A stretch of DNA of 64,000 nucleotides from Bolinopsis microptera (GCF_026151205.1 NC_087077.1:10903983-10967982), one strand, 5' to 3'. Shown: positions 43,063-55,047, counted from the stretch's first letter. Numbers and translations: made by a program. The notes: generated by a model not told the origin, from the sequence alone.

Positions 43063-44616
43063 AGTTTTCACTTAGTGAAACGACAATGGGCGGGTCATGA
43101 CGTGCCATGCAATACAAATAAATCAAGCATTACATTCATGCATTTTAGCCGTGCAAAATTAAAATGTCTAATTGATAAATGGTACTGCAATATATTAGTT
43201 GCTTAATGTGTGGCCAAATGACAACTAAATAAACAAAGAATAAACTTGATCATATAATACAAATTAATTCTGCTGAACCAAAACATAGCAAGAGCCACAT
43301 TAACGTTGGGGCCGTCAATAATGATCAGGGTGACAATTTTCTCGACTGACTGACAATGTTTCTTCTTTTCCTCATTTAGAATACAAAGATTAGTACATTT
43401 TAGCTTATGATTAATATTATATTTTTACCTATAGTTAACCTAGATGAACTGTGGATCGGAGAAAAGTAGAAAGAAAGGCAGTTTCCCTGTTTCTTACCTG
43501 GGGACCCTAGGCTATTATGTTCATAAACATAAAATAGAGATTCGGCGGAATGACAGGTTTAGTGTCGCCGAGTAACCCGCTTCCGAACTAGCTCGCACTT
43601 CATAGGGGAGTCCTGCCCTCCGAGATCGAATTACAAAGGGGAGCCTTGTAATTCCTGCCCCCCCTCTTCCTACACCCCTAGCTGGTGCATCCTAAGCTAT
43701 ATTTGATTAAATATGAGTGCTGAGTAGCAACTTGAAAAGGGAATATACGTACCTACTTAGCTATGTTAGCAATGATTCCAGCAGTTAGCAGCAGTCAGTA
43801 GCAGTTAGCAACAGTCAGCCGCAGTTAGCAGCAGTTTCTTTGCACTATAGTCCCCCTGTGAGGAGAGTCACATGATCAATGATCATATGCTGCACTGTGA
43901 ATCTGAGCTCAATATATTTCATATTTCGATCTGTCGTTGTTTTGTAGGTTTACAAGTTTTCAGGGCATCTCATATTGTTTGAAAGTTAACATTTAGCCTT
44001 GGCTATCAATCTACATTGTAAAAATGTGGAAAATGAATAAGAACGAATGTTCAATTTTTAATTTTTCAAATAACTGATAAAATGATATGCTGTTTGTCAA
44101 ATTTTATATCTTTCCAGTAACTCACATGTACAAATTATTTTAGATAACGTTAACCTTACTGCTATATCTATTAAACTCCACTTATCATCATGAAATAAGT
44201 GGCATGAAAAGGATTACCTTCAATTAATACCATATCGATTGTACTGAGCCTGCTATTGTTAATTCTGCACAATAGTTTCAGTACAATTTGTAATTTGATA
44301 ATCTAATCCATTATCATTGGCAATTCTCATGGGAAATGACTCATTTCCCATGAGACACATGATACACATATTATAGATAATTTACTTCTGCTGTTTTGCA
44401 CTTGCTCTAACTTCCATTAACCATAATTGTAAGTTGCTAGTAATATATCACACATATTCCATCTACAAAATTGATTGAAATATAATGCTGAGTAAAAGTG
44501 TACGCTTAATAGTGGTGTTTTTAAATTTCAATTTTAATTAATAATTAATGCCAGTTAAACTGCAATGAAATATAAAGCCAATTCTACCATTTCATTACTT
44601 GTGATAGAAAAGATAT
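43063..44616. other. Intergenic stretch with a short CAG/TTAGC repeat and two hairpins
   Basis: No gene. A CAGCAGTTAGCAGCAGTCAG-type imperfect array lies at about 43778-43838. An inverted repeat pairs TTGTACTGA (about 44237) with TCAGTACAA (about 44278). A perfect 14-bp-arm palindrome lies at 44326-44354. Confidence 0.5.
44326..44354. repeat. 29-bp perfect palindrome
   Basis: CTCATGGGAAATGA, one base, then its exact complement. Confidence 0.85.
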
Positions 44617-44681
44617 GCTCTCGGCTGGACTTGAACCAGCAATCTTTCAATTAACAGCCAAACCGATTGCGCCATGAAAGC
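44617..44681 (-). pseudogene. tRNA-Asn(GTT)-like sequence with deleted D arm
   Basis: Read on the minus strand: an acceptor-like 5' strand (GCTTTCA) and 3' strand (CGAGAGC) pair at six of seven positions. TGGCGCAATCGG matches a D-arm/A-box start. CTGTTAA gives an anticodon loop with GTT. GCTGGTTCAAGTCCAGC forms a full T arm with a good B box. About 8 or 9 bases between the D loop and anticodon stem are missing, so the total is only 65 nt. It is probably a pseudogene or SINE-head relic; it lies about 120 bp upstream of the EF-hand coding sequence. Confidence 0.6.
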
Positions 44682-44797
44682 TTATTGGCAATATGAAATG
44701 GATGAATGTTCTTAACCTTTTTGTAAGCTTCTCGATATCATGAAACATCCTACCAATCAAATTATCTAACATCACACTACTTACTATACAGGATTTT

Positions 44798-45280
44798 ATG
44801 GCTTACTCATTTCATGGGTTTTTTGGTGATGTGGAGACTCCTGATATGGTTCTAAGGAGCTTATTTTCGAAATATGATAAGGATAACAGCGGTACTTTGG
44901 CTGGCATAGAACTTAAACAGTTTCTGGAAGAAGATCTCGGAATGAATACAGAAGAGGCAGAAATCTATGCTATGTTAAGTGATGAAGATGGGTCAAAGAG
45001 CATGAGTTACGATGAATTCAAACAATGGCTAAATAGTGGAGAAAATTTCCAATATGTCAACGATTCCTCCAAATTCTTCATTGTACACAAAGCTGTTGAA
45101 ATGTTTCAACAGTATGACACTGATGGAAAAGGTAGTTTAGATGTCGGAGAATTTACGAAGGTTTTGACTGATCTGAATTATGAGGCTAATACTGCTGATG
45201 CTGCTGTCCTAGCACTGGACAAAGACGGAAATGGTGTTATTTCTTTTTCAGAATTTTTGGCATGGTTGCACTGGGTGTAA
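44798..45280 (+). CDS. Four-EF-hand calcium-binding protein
   Basis: 160 residues, uninterrupted. Four EF-hand loops: 27-38 (DKDNSGTLAGIE, canonical), 62-73 (DEDGSKSMSYDE, Lys instead of Gly at loop position 6, so probably weak), 107-118 (DTDGKGSLDVGE, canonical) and 141-152 (DKDGNGVISFSE, canonical). Each loop is followed by a Phe or Leu helix start (LKQFL, FKQWL, FTKVL, FLAWL). The two lobes are joined by a ~25-residue linker containing a possible N-glycosylation-like NDSS, of doubtful meaning in a cytosolic protein. Calmodulin-like in size, but not calmodulin: the N-terminal GFFGDVETPD and C-terminal AWLHWV are distinctive. It is a calcium sensor or buffer of unknown partner. An acceptor-like CTATACAG lies just 5' of the ATG, suggesting a non-coding first exon. 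Confidence 0.9.
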   Translation: MAYSFHGFFGDVETPDMVLRSLFSKYDKDNSGTLAGIELKQFLEEDLGMNTEEAEIYAMLSDEDGSKSMSYDEFKQWLNSGENFQYVNDSSKFFIVHKAVEMFQQYDTDGKGSLDVGEFTKVLTDLNYEANTADAAVLALDKDGNGVISFSEFLAWLHWV

Positions 45281-45970
45281 ACATTTAAACATAAAACAAT
45301 GTCTGATTTCTATTATATTATACCGATGTTACTTTTATCTACCACTTAGATAATTACTTTTTAAACTGAACTTTGATTACTTTCTGAAATACATTTTGAT
45401 TTAAGTTTAATTTACATTTTTCATTGATAAAATTTAAATTGATTGTTTTCAAATACTGTGTCCTTTATTTAAATAACTAATGTAAGATTACTAATGTTAA
45501 GCTGGAATAATTTATTCAAATTCATTTCTGTAGTAAGATGGCTAGTTTGATAAGCTTTTGTAATTTTATAAAGGTATCATTGATGGTTTAACCCCTGGTA
45601 ACAAATATGATATATATATAATATGGTAAATCTTTTTTATGTTTGAGGTTAGATTTTAGTTTTTGCAAGATCCGTTCTGTTTGAATTTTATCATTATTGC
45701 AGTATTCAAATTTAATCGTTTCCCTTCTTTAATTTGAAGCCCAAAAACGACAATAAGAGTAAATTGCATTATTTTAAGAGTATTTTCATAATATTTTCAG
45801 CATATTGTTGCAATTCAAGTTACAAGTATTGCCATTTGCATTGGTATTTATCTTAAAACATGAATGATCCGACTGGAAGCCATGTAGATTGTAGCTCATT
45901 ATATTTTGCCTTTTAAACTTAACGCAGTTCAGTATGATTGGCTGCAGTTTGGTGATGGGGAGCAGGGGTA
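45281..45970. other. Intergenic stretch after the EF-hand gene
   Basis: No gene seen. It includes the probable 3' UTR of the EF-hand gene. Confidence 0.4.
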
Positions 45971-46698
45971 ATGATTGAGTTCACAATGATGAGACATGCA
46001 GACCGTGACATAGAATATCGCATTACTGAAGTTGAGGTATTAAAAGAAATTTTGAAGTTTTAAACAATTCATTGGTATTTGGTAACGTAAAGACATAATT
46101 AACGTGGTGTGATTTCGAATAGTAATTAATTATGAATTAATAAATCATAAACATTTGATCCTCTGAATAGAAGTCGGCGAGTATCGATGAAGAGAAGGTA
46201 AAGCAGGAATTGTACGATGCTCTCCGTGACAAAAAGAAAGTTATAGAAGACCTTAGGGAGCAACTTGCCTTCAGGTTTCTTTACATTCCCTAAAAATCGG
46301 TCATAAGAGGCAAACTTAGCTTTCTAAACTGCAGAGCTATAAGCTACACTTGAGTAAATTTTGAACTGACTCGTACTCATAAACATAATTATTGATATAA
46401 TAGCGATTATTTAATATTCTAGTTTTTCTAGACATTGTGTGGTTCATACTTGCAACTATTTAATGCAACTGATTTTCAGAAACTCTGCTTTGGAACATGA
46501 GATCACACAAAGACAGTTGTTGGAGGATGACAGGAGAAACCTTGTCCTAAGATTGGAGGTTTGTCATTATCTTTTAGAAGTAAAGCGTTCAAAATACTAA
46601 ACATTTTATTGTCATTTCAGAATCAAATGTACCGGTTAAAAAACCCGACCAAAATTACCATCTTTATTTTTAACTTAAATTCGAATGATATCTGGTAA
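45971..46698 (+). CDS. Small coiled-coil protein, four exons
   Basis: Exons 45971-46036, 46171-46274, 46480-46558 and 46621-46698; junctions are GT-AG and phases agree (0, 2, 0), giving 108 residues. The start MIEFTMMRHADRD follows an in-frame TGA. The centre is strongly charged and helical (KVKQELYDALRDKKKVIEDL, REQLAF, EITQRQLLEDDRRNLVLRLE), a coiled coil of about 80 residues; the tail is KNPTKITIFIFNLNSNDIW. No family recognised. The tail frame could also be read-through into an intron, in which case the real gene is longer. No single exon exceeds 104 bases, so ORF-length searches would miss it. Confidence 0.55.
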
Positions 46699-47200
46699 AA
46701 TGTACCCAATTGAATAAAATGTGATCATCATTGTTATCCTGATATTCTTAATAAGCGTAACAAAACGAATTATAATTCTATCGATAAAACTTAGTTTATA
46801 GTTCAGGATACTTGTAAAGAGGTGAACCACATTTGTTTTGCCACGTGAAAGTGCACGTGTCAATGCTGGAATATGATTCGATTGGTTAATCGCTGTCACG
46901 TGTTTGAAAATGAATAGTTCGTCTCACCAGGAGTATCCATCGCTATCAATACTATACATGGTACGAAATACCATACAATTCAAAGGGGAAAATTTACAAA
47001 TGAGCGAACATTTACCAATTACCAGAATTAACATAACACTGACCCTCATGGAATGCCGTCAACGAATGTACACCATACTGAGTCACAGTATAATATATCA
47101 AATAACTATAATCTCCGTCCCAGCTGTACCACAGCTACAGCTACACTCTACAGGCAGTGCCCACAGTTTAACCTCCGTCTTGTAACTTAGTAATCTGAGC
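46699..47200. other. Region upstream of GalNAc-transferase gene 1
   Basis: No gene supported; the 93-codon frame at 46904-47185 shows no domain. It probably contains the promoter of the downstream gene. Confidence 0.4.
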
Positions 47201-49338
47201 ATGTTTCCGTACGTGAGCTTTATTCGATTGATATCTTTGTTTTGTTTGTTATCATTTGCAGCTTTTACTGTACTTTATGCGGTGTTATCTCTCGTTTCTT
47301 TGCCTGAAGCTGGTAATGCTTACGAACAGCTCAGTTTTACAAGGATAACATTATTGAACCAAGACGAATCTTCAGTTTACCATCAAGACACTATCAAATC
47401 GTATCGCAGTAGAATCATTACGGAGTGGTATTATAAGAACAAACTCTCAGAACTTTCTAAAGATGAAATTAGAAATATTTCCGAGGTTTTTCACCGAAAT
47501 ATAACAATTCAGTATCAGAGACAGCTCCTGCCACCCTCCAAACCTCTCTTTGACATCATGTGCTTTGATCACATTGACAATACCTACCACACAAAGGTAT
47601 CTGTTATCATCACGTACTACAACGAGCTTCCCATTCTTCTGATGCGAACACTTACTACAATCAAACACAGAACACTACCGAAGTATCTGAAAGAAGTTTT
47701 GCTTATTAACGACAACAGTTCCATAGACATCACAGAAGAGATAACCCAGTTTGCAAATGATCAGGATATTCCGTTAGTGTATTTACACAATGACAAGCAG
47801 CTTGGTATTGCTAACTCTCGGAGGAAAGGGATCTTTGCTGCAACTGGAGATATTTTAGTTCTTCTTGATAGTCATATGGAGGTGAGTTATTATTATAAGT
47901 ATCTAAATCTCGAAGTCTCTGTTGTTACAAAATTTATTACCAAGTTACCAGTAGTTAGGCAACGAGAACTGTTTTTACTTTTTTGTGATCTCGAAGGATT
48001 GACCTTTCACAGCTTTAAAGTGTACATTTTCTGCAAGGTTTTCTACAACTTATAAACACGTGTTTACAATGTTTACAGGTTAATGATGGCTGGCTGGAAC
48101 CCCTCCTGAACGTCTTGAAAACTAAACCAAGAGCTCTAGCTACCCCCCTAATCCACATGTCAGACGAACAAAAGTATTCCGCCCACTCTAACATGGTAGC
48201 GACCCCTTACTACATCAGAATGCAGAAAGCATTTGGAGTATTTGATATTATACATACAAGAGGTTCAGGGACTGGTAAAAGATGGGAGTCATACCCTTCC
48301 TCCAGTCTGTTAGGTGGTGGTATTGCCGGTTACAAGTCAGTGTTGGAGGAGCTGTATCCTGAGGGTGTGATGGGTAATGGATGGGGTGTGGAGAACAACA
48401 GATTAGCGTTCAGAGCCTGGATGTGTGGTGAAGGAGTGTGGATGTGCCCCTGCAGTCAGGTTTTATACTGATTATTTTCGATTTTGTGTCATTTCTGTTA
48501 ATTTATAGCCGATACTTTATTTAATCATGGGGAAGTTGCCGTTTTGAAATGTGAAAACTAACGTTTTGTTTTATAATGTTGATATGTTTTTCAATAACCT
48601 CCAATCTCCATTCCAGATTCTCCATCCCAATGGAAACGATGGAATTCTCCTGCGATACTTCCCCAGTGCAAAACATTTTCACCATCTCATGGGAGAATCT
48701 TTATCAGAGGCGATAAATTTCGTTAAAGAAGACAAAGAGAAAAACAAACTCGTTTTAAAATTCACAAATGACCCCGAATTCCAGGAGATTATTAAAAAGA
48801 ATGCCATCCGTATAAAATCCGTGTTTGATCCTGATAAACAGAAGTGTAAAGACTATTCCTACTACACCAACGACGTGTACGAAAATTATTTATCCTGGGA
48901 AAATGACCAGTTCTCAATTGTTGGTGAAATTCAGTCAGTAGCTAAACCTTATATATGTTTGGAGGCCATAAACTTTAATATCGTGCCCTATGCGTGCAGA
49001 CAAGAAACCACTACAGTGAACGATGGTCACACAATGGGATTCACTAAAAACAATAACATTAGAGTTGGCAGTAACGATAAATACTGTTGGGATGGACCTG
49101 GTTCGGAGATAAGGTTGTGGTCATAGTGTATCCCTGTCATACATCTTCAGCAACAGAAGGCAAGCCATTCGCATCTCAGCATTTTGAGTTCAACAACGAG
49201 ACTGAACAAATTATCCACGTTCCTACTAATAGGTGTTTAGAGATTGCAACTGACGATAAAACAGTTTGGCTTGTTAAATGTGATTTGGAGTGGAGGTTAG
49301 AGCAGAGATGGACCATAAAAGTTAGTGCATGGTTTTAG
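47201..49338 (+). pseudogene. Polypeptide GalNAc-transferase 1 of a tandem pair, frameshifted in lectin domain
   Basis: Exons: 47201-47881, 48079-48459 and 48617 onwards, both introns in phase 0. Type II membrane topology: short cytosolic MFPYVSFIR, then a hydrophobic anchor (about 9-33). GT-A catalytic domain: VSVIITYYNELPILLMRTL, EVLLINDNSS and the metal-binding DSH in LLDSHME at the exon 1 end; exon 2 has VNDGWLEPLL and the Gal/GalNAc-T signature GWGVENNRLAFRAWMC. Exon 3 encodes a ricin-type lectin domain. After DKYCWDGPGS the frame ends at TAG 49124-49126, while the expected continuation (VYPCHTSS ... LEQRWTIKVSAWF, ending 49338) lies in another frame. One base is missing near 49108. The family starts mucin-type O-glycosylation in the Golgi. 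Either a recent pseudogene, an allele or a sequence error; the catalytic part is intact (523 residues before the stop). Confidence 0.85.
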
Positions 49339-50983
49339 CGATTATATACGTCTGCATGATAATTTCCTAATTTGGCCATGTTGTGTTAGCGATGTTTATT
49401 TTACAATTTTATCACAAAACGTACTCATTTTTACTCGAATACAGTCCACTAATAAATGATTAATGTGAAGATATGCATTTTCGTTCCAGCTACCTACCGA
49501 TTTTAAATTTAAACTGTTAAATTAAAAGTTCAGCGCAATTATCAGTGCTCAATGTTCAGTGTTCACGACTGTTCGGGAATATAATTCTTGGAGAAAATAA
49601 TAATATATTATGCATGTTCACATGTTGGTCAACGTGGTGTTCACCAAAATATCACAATCTCCCCAAATCCATGACGCCAAATAAACATTTGATTTACCGG
49701 TTCTGTGTGTCATTGATTGAAAACGTGCTAGTAAACACTACCTCTGAACCATTTGACTGAAATTTCTAATCTTTATATTATTAGATTTAAAATATCTTCA
49801 AATTAATAAATTCAATATTAATTTAATATCCCGTTTGGGTCGGTTATTTTATCGGTAAAACTTTGTGAGGAAAATGTAGGAACTAAAAGTATATGACAAA
49901 CCCTTATTCCAAACTCTTTTTAACATTAAATTATAATGCCAAAGGATTGAACATATAGCATCAGCTATCAACTTATAATCAGTATAGTTTCGCATGAGAT
50001 TTCTCTAGTCTTGTTGCTTTGTAAATCTAATTAGTAGTTGTAGTATTGTCCTGCAATATAAAGTGGGTGATACTTTAAGATTGATGTTTTTGTAGAAGTA
50101 TTGTTAATTGTAACTAAAGTTTCATATATCCCGTGCACGAAACTCTGGCCCTCAAAAGCATAAAATTAAACTTAAGCTCACTAAAACCTCCAATTTAAGG
50201 GGCCAATACTTCGTGTGTGGGTTATTTGTTAAATTTCTCAAGACACGCTGGCAATTATCAGCGCTCGGTGTTCACGACTTTTCGGGGATATAATTCCCGG
50301 AAAATATTATAAGTTATGATATTATGTATATTAGTATATTATGCATATTGGTCAACGTGGTGATCGCCAAAATATCACAATCTTCCCAAAGGCCAAATCC
50401 ACTACAACCTCTACACTTTGGTGTATGCTCCCTTAAAAGGGCCTTCGTGTGCGGGTTATTTGTTAAAGTCGTGAGTTTAAATTAAATGAACAGTCTCACG
50501 AGGTGACTATTCTTTTTATTGATACTGGAGTTAACTGGTTTATCACTTGACAATTAAAGCAAGTCACGTGCTATCTACATTCTACAATAAAACAAAAAAA
50601 TGAAATTCCAGAACGAAGTGATGGGTAAGAATTAAGATTACGCAATTAGAATGTAACAGTCACAGATCGTACATTATGGCTCACTGTACACCTCAATACG
50701 TTCCCAGCCTCATGAGGATATGTGTATACCATAACTAGCTCCTACACACTCGCTCCTTTACTCTCTACTAGCGTTCTTCGTGTATGTTTGCAGATTGTAT
50801 CTGTGGACTTTGCGACTATTAGATGTTACTTTGTTACGTACCCAGGGAGTAATTTATGTATTAATAATATTTTGATTCGTATTTGATCAGACTGTTCCTG
50901 GTACTCCTGGTACTCCTCCTTCAGTGTAACCTGTAAAACTAGACTCAACACTCCAATCAGATACTACCCGAGACCACCAGACC
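49339..50983. other. Intergenic stretch between the two GalNAc-transferase genes
   Basis: No gene. A ~130-bp block recurs: CAATTATCAG, GTTCACGACT, TTCGGG and ATATAATTC, then TTGGTCAACGTGGTG and CCAAAATATCACAATCT, at about 49536-49665 and 50250-50390. It may be a MITE family or a remnant of the gene duplication. Confidence 0.55.
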
Positions 50984-53184
50984 ATGTTTCCGTACAAAAG
51001 TATGTTCAGACTGTTAGTGACCCTCAGTGTCCTCAGTCTCACAGTTATCTCCCTCCTCCTCGGTCTCCTTTCTCTCATCACCCCCGCTGATTACTACTCT
51101 GATCCTGATGCTCTAGATAAAGCTATATTCTACGGTAACGCCCTGTTGAGTAGTGAGCTGTATTATGTGGACGATGCCAAGTCTTTTAAGAGTAGGGTCT
51201 TGAAAGAATTTGAGTATAAAGAGAAATTAGCTTTGTTGTCGGATAACGAAGTGAAGCAACTGACAGAAAAATATTACAGAAATATTACAATTCAGTGGAG
51301 TCAGCGGGACCTATTACCGAAGTCAAAGCCCTTATACGATATTCAGTGTTTAAGCTATCTTGACAAGGACTACGATGTGACAGTCTCCGTTATAATCGCA
51401 TATAACAACGAACTATCAGTGCTTCTCCTCAGAACTATAACCACCGTCATTCACAGAACTTTACCTAAATACCTAAAGGAGATAGTTCTGGTAGATGATA
51501 ACAGTTCGTTAAATATAACAGAGGAGGTATTAGACTATGCAGCAGATCACCGCATTCCGATTAGATACCTCCGTAACAATGTGAGAAGAGGTATTGCTGG
51601 CTCCAGAATGAGAGGCGTGAGGGAGGCTGCTGGGGATGTTGTGGTTATACTTGACAGTCACATGGAGGTAAGATTTAAATTACATGATCCTGGATAATGC
51701 TTGTTTCAGGCGTACTTTTATTTGCTCATTCAATGCTTGGTTGTCTTTCCTTTCTAATTTCATATTCTAGTATAGCACAGTTAAGTTGTGCCCTTTTATT
51801 AGCCCCCACTTCATCAGGTTAATGATGTGTGGTTGGAACCTCTACTAAGTGTCATCACAACCCGCCCCAAATCAATTGTCGCCCCAATGTTACACATGAT
51901 ACAGGAGACTCAATATGAGGAGTATGGTGATCTGTTACCTAGCCCTTACGGAGTACAGCCTCAGAAAGGTGTGGGTATCATTAGTATGTATCCATATTCC
52001 GGGGATAGTGACCCAGATCGCAACAGATGGGACCCGTTCCCTTCTCCTGCAGTCATGGGAGGGGGTCTGGCTGCTTTCAAGTCTACTTTGTTAGAGTACT
52101 ATCCCGGTAGTATCCAGGGTAAATCGTGGGGAGTTGAAAACACGAGGCTGTCTTACAGGATATGGATGTGTGCTGAAGGTGCATGGGTAGCTCCATGTAG
52201 TCAGGTGCGTGGGATTTGTTTTGTTTGAGGGCAAATTGGTTTTACAATTTGTTCTTTGTAGGTTGTATTTCAATCTACTTAGCTTTCCGCCTTTCCTGTT
52301 TGTTATTGAATGTTTTAAGCTCTGGTTTCCATGAGATGAGATTAGGTTAATAAGTGAAGACTACTGATGTGATAAAGCACTATAACTCAGTGTTCTATTG
52401 CTGTTTATTCTATTACTATTAATAAGTATATAATTAATTTAACTAATAACCTCAGGTACTTCACCCTAACAGTTTTGACTGGAACCTGAACCGGTACTTC
52501 CATAACAAATCACAGGACTTATTTCCCAAGCTCGTCTACGAAAGTGCTGCTGAACTGATGAACTTTTCTGAACTTGACATAGAAAAAGAGAAGATAATCA
52601 GCAAGCTAACGTCTGATGAACAATACCAGAAGTTGATGTGGGATATGTCAGATGAGATAAGATCAGGGTTTAACCCCGATAAACACAAATGTAGGAACTA
52701 TGAGTGGTATAAGAAGGAAATTATGGTTGATTATGTTTCCTGGGAGGCTGATCAGTTTGATTTTGTTGGAGAGGTAAAGTCAGTGTACGACAACAAACTA
52801 TGTCTAGAACATGACAATGATAGGGTAGTTATACTGTACCCTTGTAGAGTTAAAACTCCAGATGTAGGCGATAACCATGTCCACGGTTTCACTAAGAATC
52901 ATAACGTTAGAAACGGTTACAGGGATGGTCTATGTTGGGATACTGCAGGATCGAGCGAAGAGAAGGGTGTCATCAAGATGTTCCAATGTCATGTAAAGTC
53001 AGCTTTTGAGGAGGAGGGCTTTGGCTCGCAGAAGATTATATATGACGAGACTTCGGCTCAGATAGTTCATCCTGATACAAAGAGGTGTTTGGAGTTAATC
53101 GATCATACGACTGTTTGGTTGATGAAGTGTGATAAATCTAAGCTTGAACAGCGCTGGGAAATAGATATAAGCCCCTGGTTCTAG
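50984..53184 (+). CDS. Polypeptide GalNAc-transferase 2 of a tandem pair, intact
   Basis: Exons 50984-51667, 51818-52204 and 52456-53184, both introns in phase 0 at the same protein positions as in the upstream paralogue; 599 residues. Anchor helix at about 9-33 after MFPYKSMFR. Stem about 34-130. GT-A domain: VSVIIAYNNELSVLLLRT (about 134-151), EIVLVDDNSS (about 166-175) and DSH at 224-226. Exon 2: VNDVWLEPLL and SWGVENTRLSYRIWMC, the Gal/GalNAc-T motif. Exon 3: HPNSFDWNLNRYF, then a ricin-type lectin domain (about 465-595) ending LEQRWEIDISPWF with its QxW. It should transfer GalNAc from UDP-GalNAc to Ser/Thr in the Golgi. Compared with the usual family motif, FHNEA is replaced by YNNEL and GGEN by GVEN, so this pair is a divergent branch. 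Confidence 0.93.
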
Positions 53185-54070
53185 AAAGTTCTAGAAATAA
53201 GGCACTTGTTTTTTTGATCCTTCATTTGTTGGAGGATAAGCAATTGAAATTCTCTCGATGATAATTTAGCCTGTTTATGCGTTCATCGGTGATTTGTTTT
53301 TCACTATAGTATTTAACTATTGATGATTTGATCACCGTGGATATTTTAATAATTCATTAGTATTTAATTTTAACTGTAGATGAAAATTTGCAAATAACAT
53401 TAAATCACGTGTTTCATTTATATTTTTATAAGTATTGCCACCACAATTAATGACCTGTAAATCCCAAAAATCTGGAAGTGGTCTTTTTCAAAGTTTTCAA
53501 ATGTAAAACGGAAAATGAAATTATTGCTATCTTACGATTGTTGGGAATTGTTCTCATTCTTGCGCCAACTTTTAATATTAATTCTCCTTCTCTACCCTTA
53601 ATTATTCTTCTCCTCGTTGTATAATAACTTAAACTAATAAAATGGAAGCTCGTGATACCAAATTTAATGACAAACGTGTTTATTATTAATGGTAGAGAGG
53701 CTCCAGGAGAAGGAGTTAAATACCCCATGAGTGAGAATCAGAGCTATTTCTAAGAGAGATCTAAATGGTTGCCATGGTATCGCATGCTCCCTCATGGAGT
53801 TCAAATTACCCACAATCTAAATTAGCCTGTAAACATCTTAATAACATGTCTGTCTCGAATAACTGAAATCATTCAGTAAATGTTTATCTTTTCATAAAAC
53901 ACCTGATCGTGGAAAACAAACGTGACCGCCAAGTTTAAAACATGCAGCTTCGCCGAGAATGTATCTGGAATCTAGATGTGCCCTCTGTTCACATTTACTT
54001 CAGTATTTATCCCCAAATTCGATCAAAAGTTTCAACTGTGTTGCAACTCACTGTGTTACAACTCACTACC
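53185..54070. other. Intergenic stretch
   Basis: 3' flank of the GalNAc-transferase gene; nothing else recognised. Confidence 0.4.
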
Positions 54071-54411
54071 ATGAACCACAGTCCACACATTTGGTGGCCG
54101 TTTCACATTCACATTACTACAGACTATAACATCACAGGACACACAGTAAGAACCAAGCGAGTATTCCCTATTTTAAACCATGATCTCACGTCACATTATT
54201 ACAGGAAGCGATCTGCACTGGTCCGAGTGTAATCCTGAGCTCGGAAGAAACCCAGACACCTCGCGTCTCTCAGTGTGGAGTGGGAGTTCAGACGTTACCA
54301 GGGAAACGGGCCATTACCCGTACTACTCACACCCAGACTTGGGACTCACCCCAGATCCATACAGGAAACAAAGGAAATACTGGTGATCACCTCACCTCGC
54401 AAGTTAAGAAG
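54071..54411 (+). CDS. Possible small gene with a 59-bp intron
   Basis: ATG 54071 opens MNHSPHIWWPFHIHITTDYN to a donor GTAAGA at 54146; a good acceptor (CATTATTACAG) precedes 54205. In phase 0 the next exon reads EAICTGPSVILSSEETQTPR to a possible donor at 54412, or to a TAA shortly beyond. The exon region is GC-rich compared with its surroundings and open in two frames; the other frame gives GSDLHWSECNPELGR ... KQRKYW and a stop at 54386. I recognise neither. The exon boundary looks real, but frame and gene structure are uncertain. Confidence 0.3.
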
Positions 54412-54749
54412 GTTAGATTTATTTTTTATTTATTGATTTAATAAATCGTATAATTATATATTTTAAGTCAGTCACGTGATGTTTCTTCTCGTTTGTAGAA
54501 ACTTTGAATTTTGAAATTTACTGAGACTCGGTTTACTCTAGTTTGAATTACATTGTGATTATGAAGATTACTGAGAGATGAACTTAATTCATACTACCTG
54601 ACTGTAAATATGTGATCGAGTAGGTGTGAATATTCACAGATATTGTTCTAAATTAAAAATTTGAAATTTGAGGACTCTGTCATAATTTACAAACTCATGA
54701 TAAAATTCCTTTAATTCACGAAACAAGACCCCTCCGTGCGGACCAAACC

Positions 54750-55039
54750 CAGTGGCGTTACGTTGCCTGTTTGCGTCCCCCTGTTGGCGCACCCTCCCCT
54801 TTTGGCGCCCCTCCCTAAAATTGAACAAATTAGATTATTTTAGAGGATACGCCGATAAATCTCTAAAAAAGTGTGTTTCTAGAGCAAAACGCGCAGTTTT
54901 GCTAGTACACTGTAGTCTGTAGGTAAGTTTTTCCAAATTGTCCCACATTCAAACGACGATTTGGCGCCCCCCCCCCCTCTTAAGATGGCGCCCCTCACAC
55001 AGCGGCCCGGAGTCGGCGGGGCCCTTCGTTACGCCACTG
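54750..55039 (+). mobile_element. hAT-type MITE, third clear copy
   Basis: Same family and orientation as 19531-19818: ends CAGTGGCGTTACG and CGTTACGCCACTG, flanked by the exact 8-bp duplication ACCAAACC (54742-54749 and 55040-55047). It differs from the 19.5-kb copy by small indels, including a longer C-run at about 54967-54977. Confidence 0.93.
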
Positions 55040-55047
55040 ACCAAACC

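Noticed and set aside
44617-44681. Functional tRNA-Asn gene
   Set aside because: 65 nt is too short; the D arm and variable spacing are damaged, so it is listed as a pseudogene.
49090-49130. A tiny intron explaining the frame change in GalNAc-transferase 1
   Set aside because: The frames differ by one missing base, with no GT-AG pair and no extra sequence compared with the paralogue.
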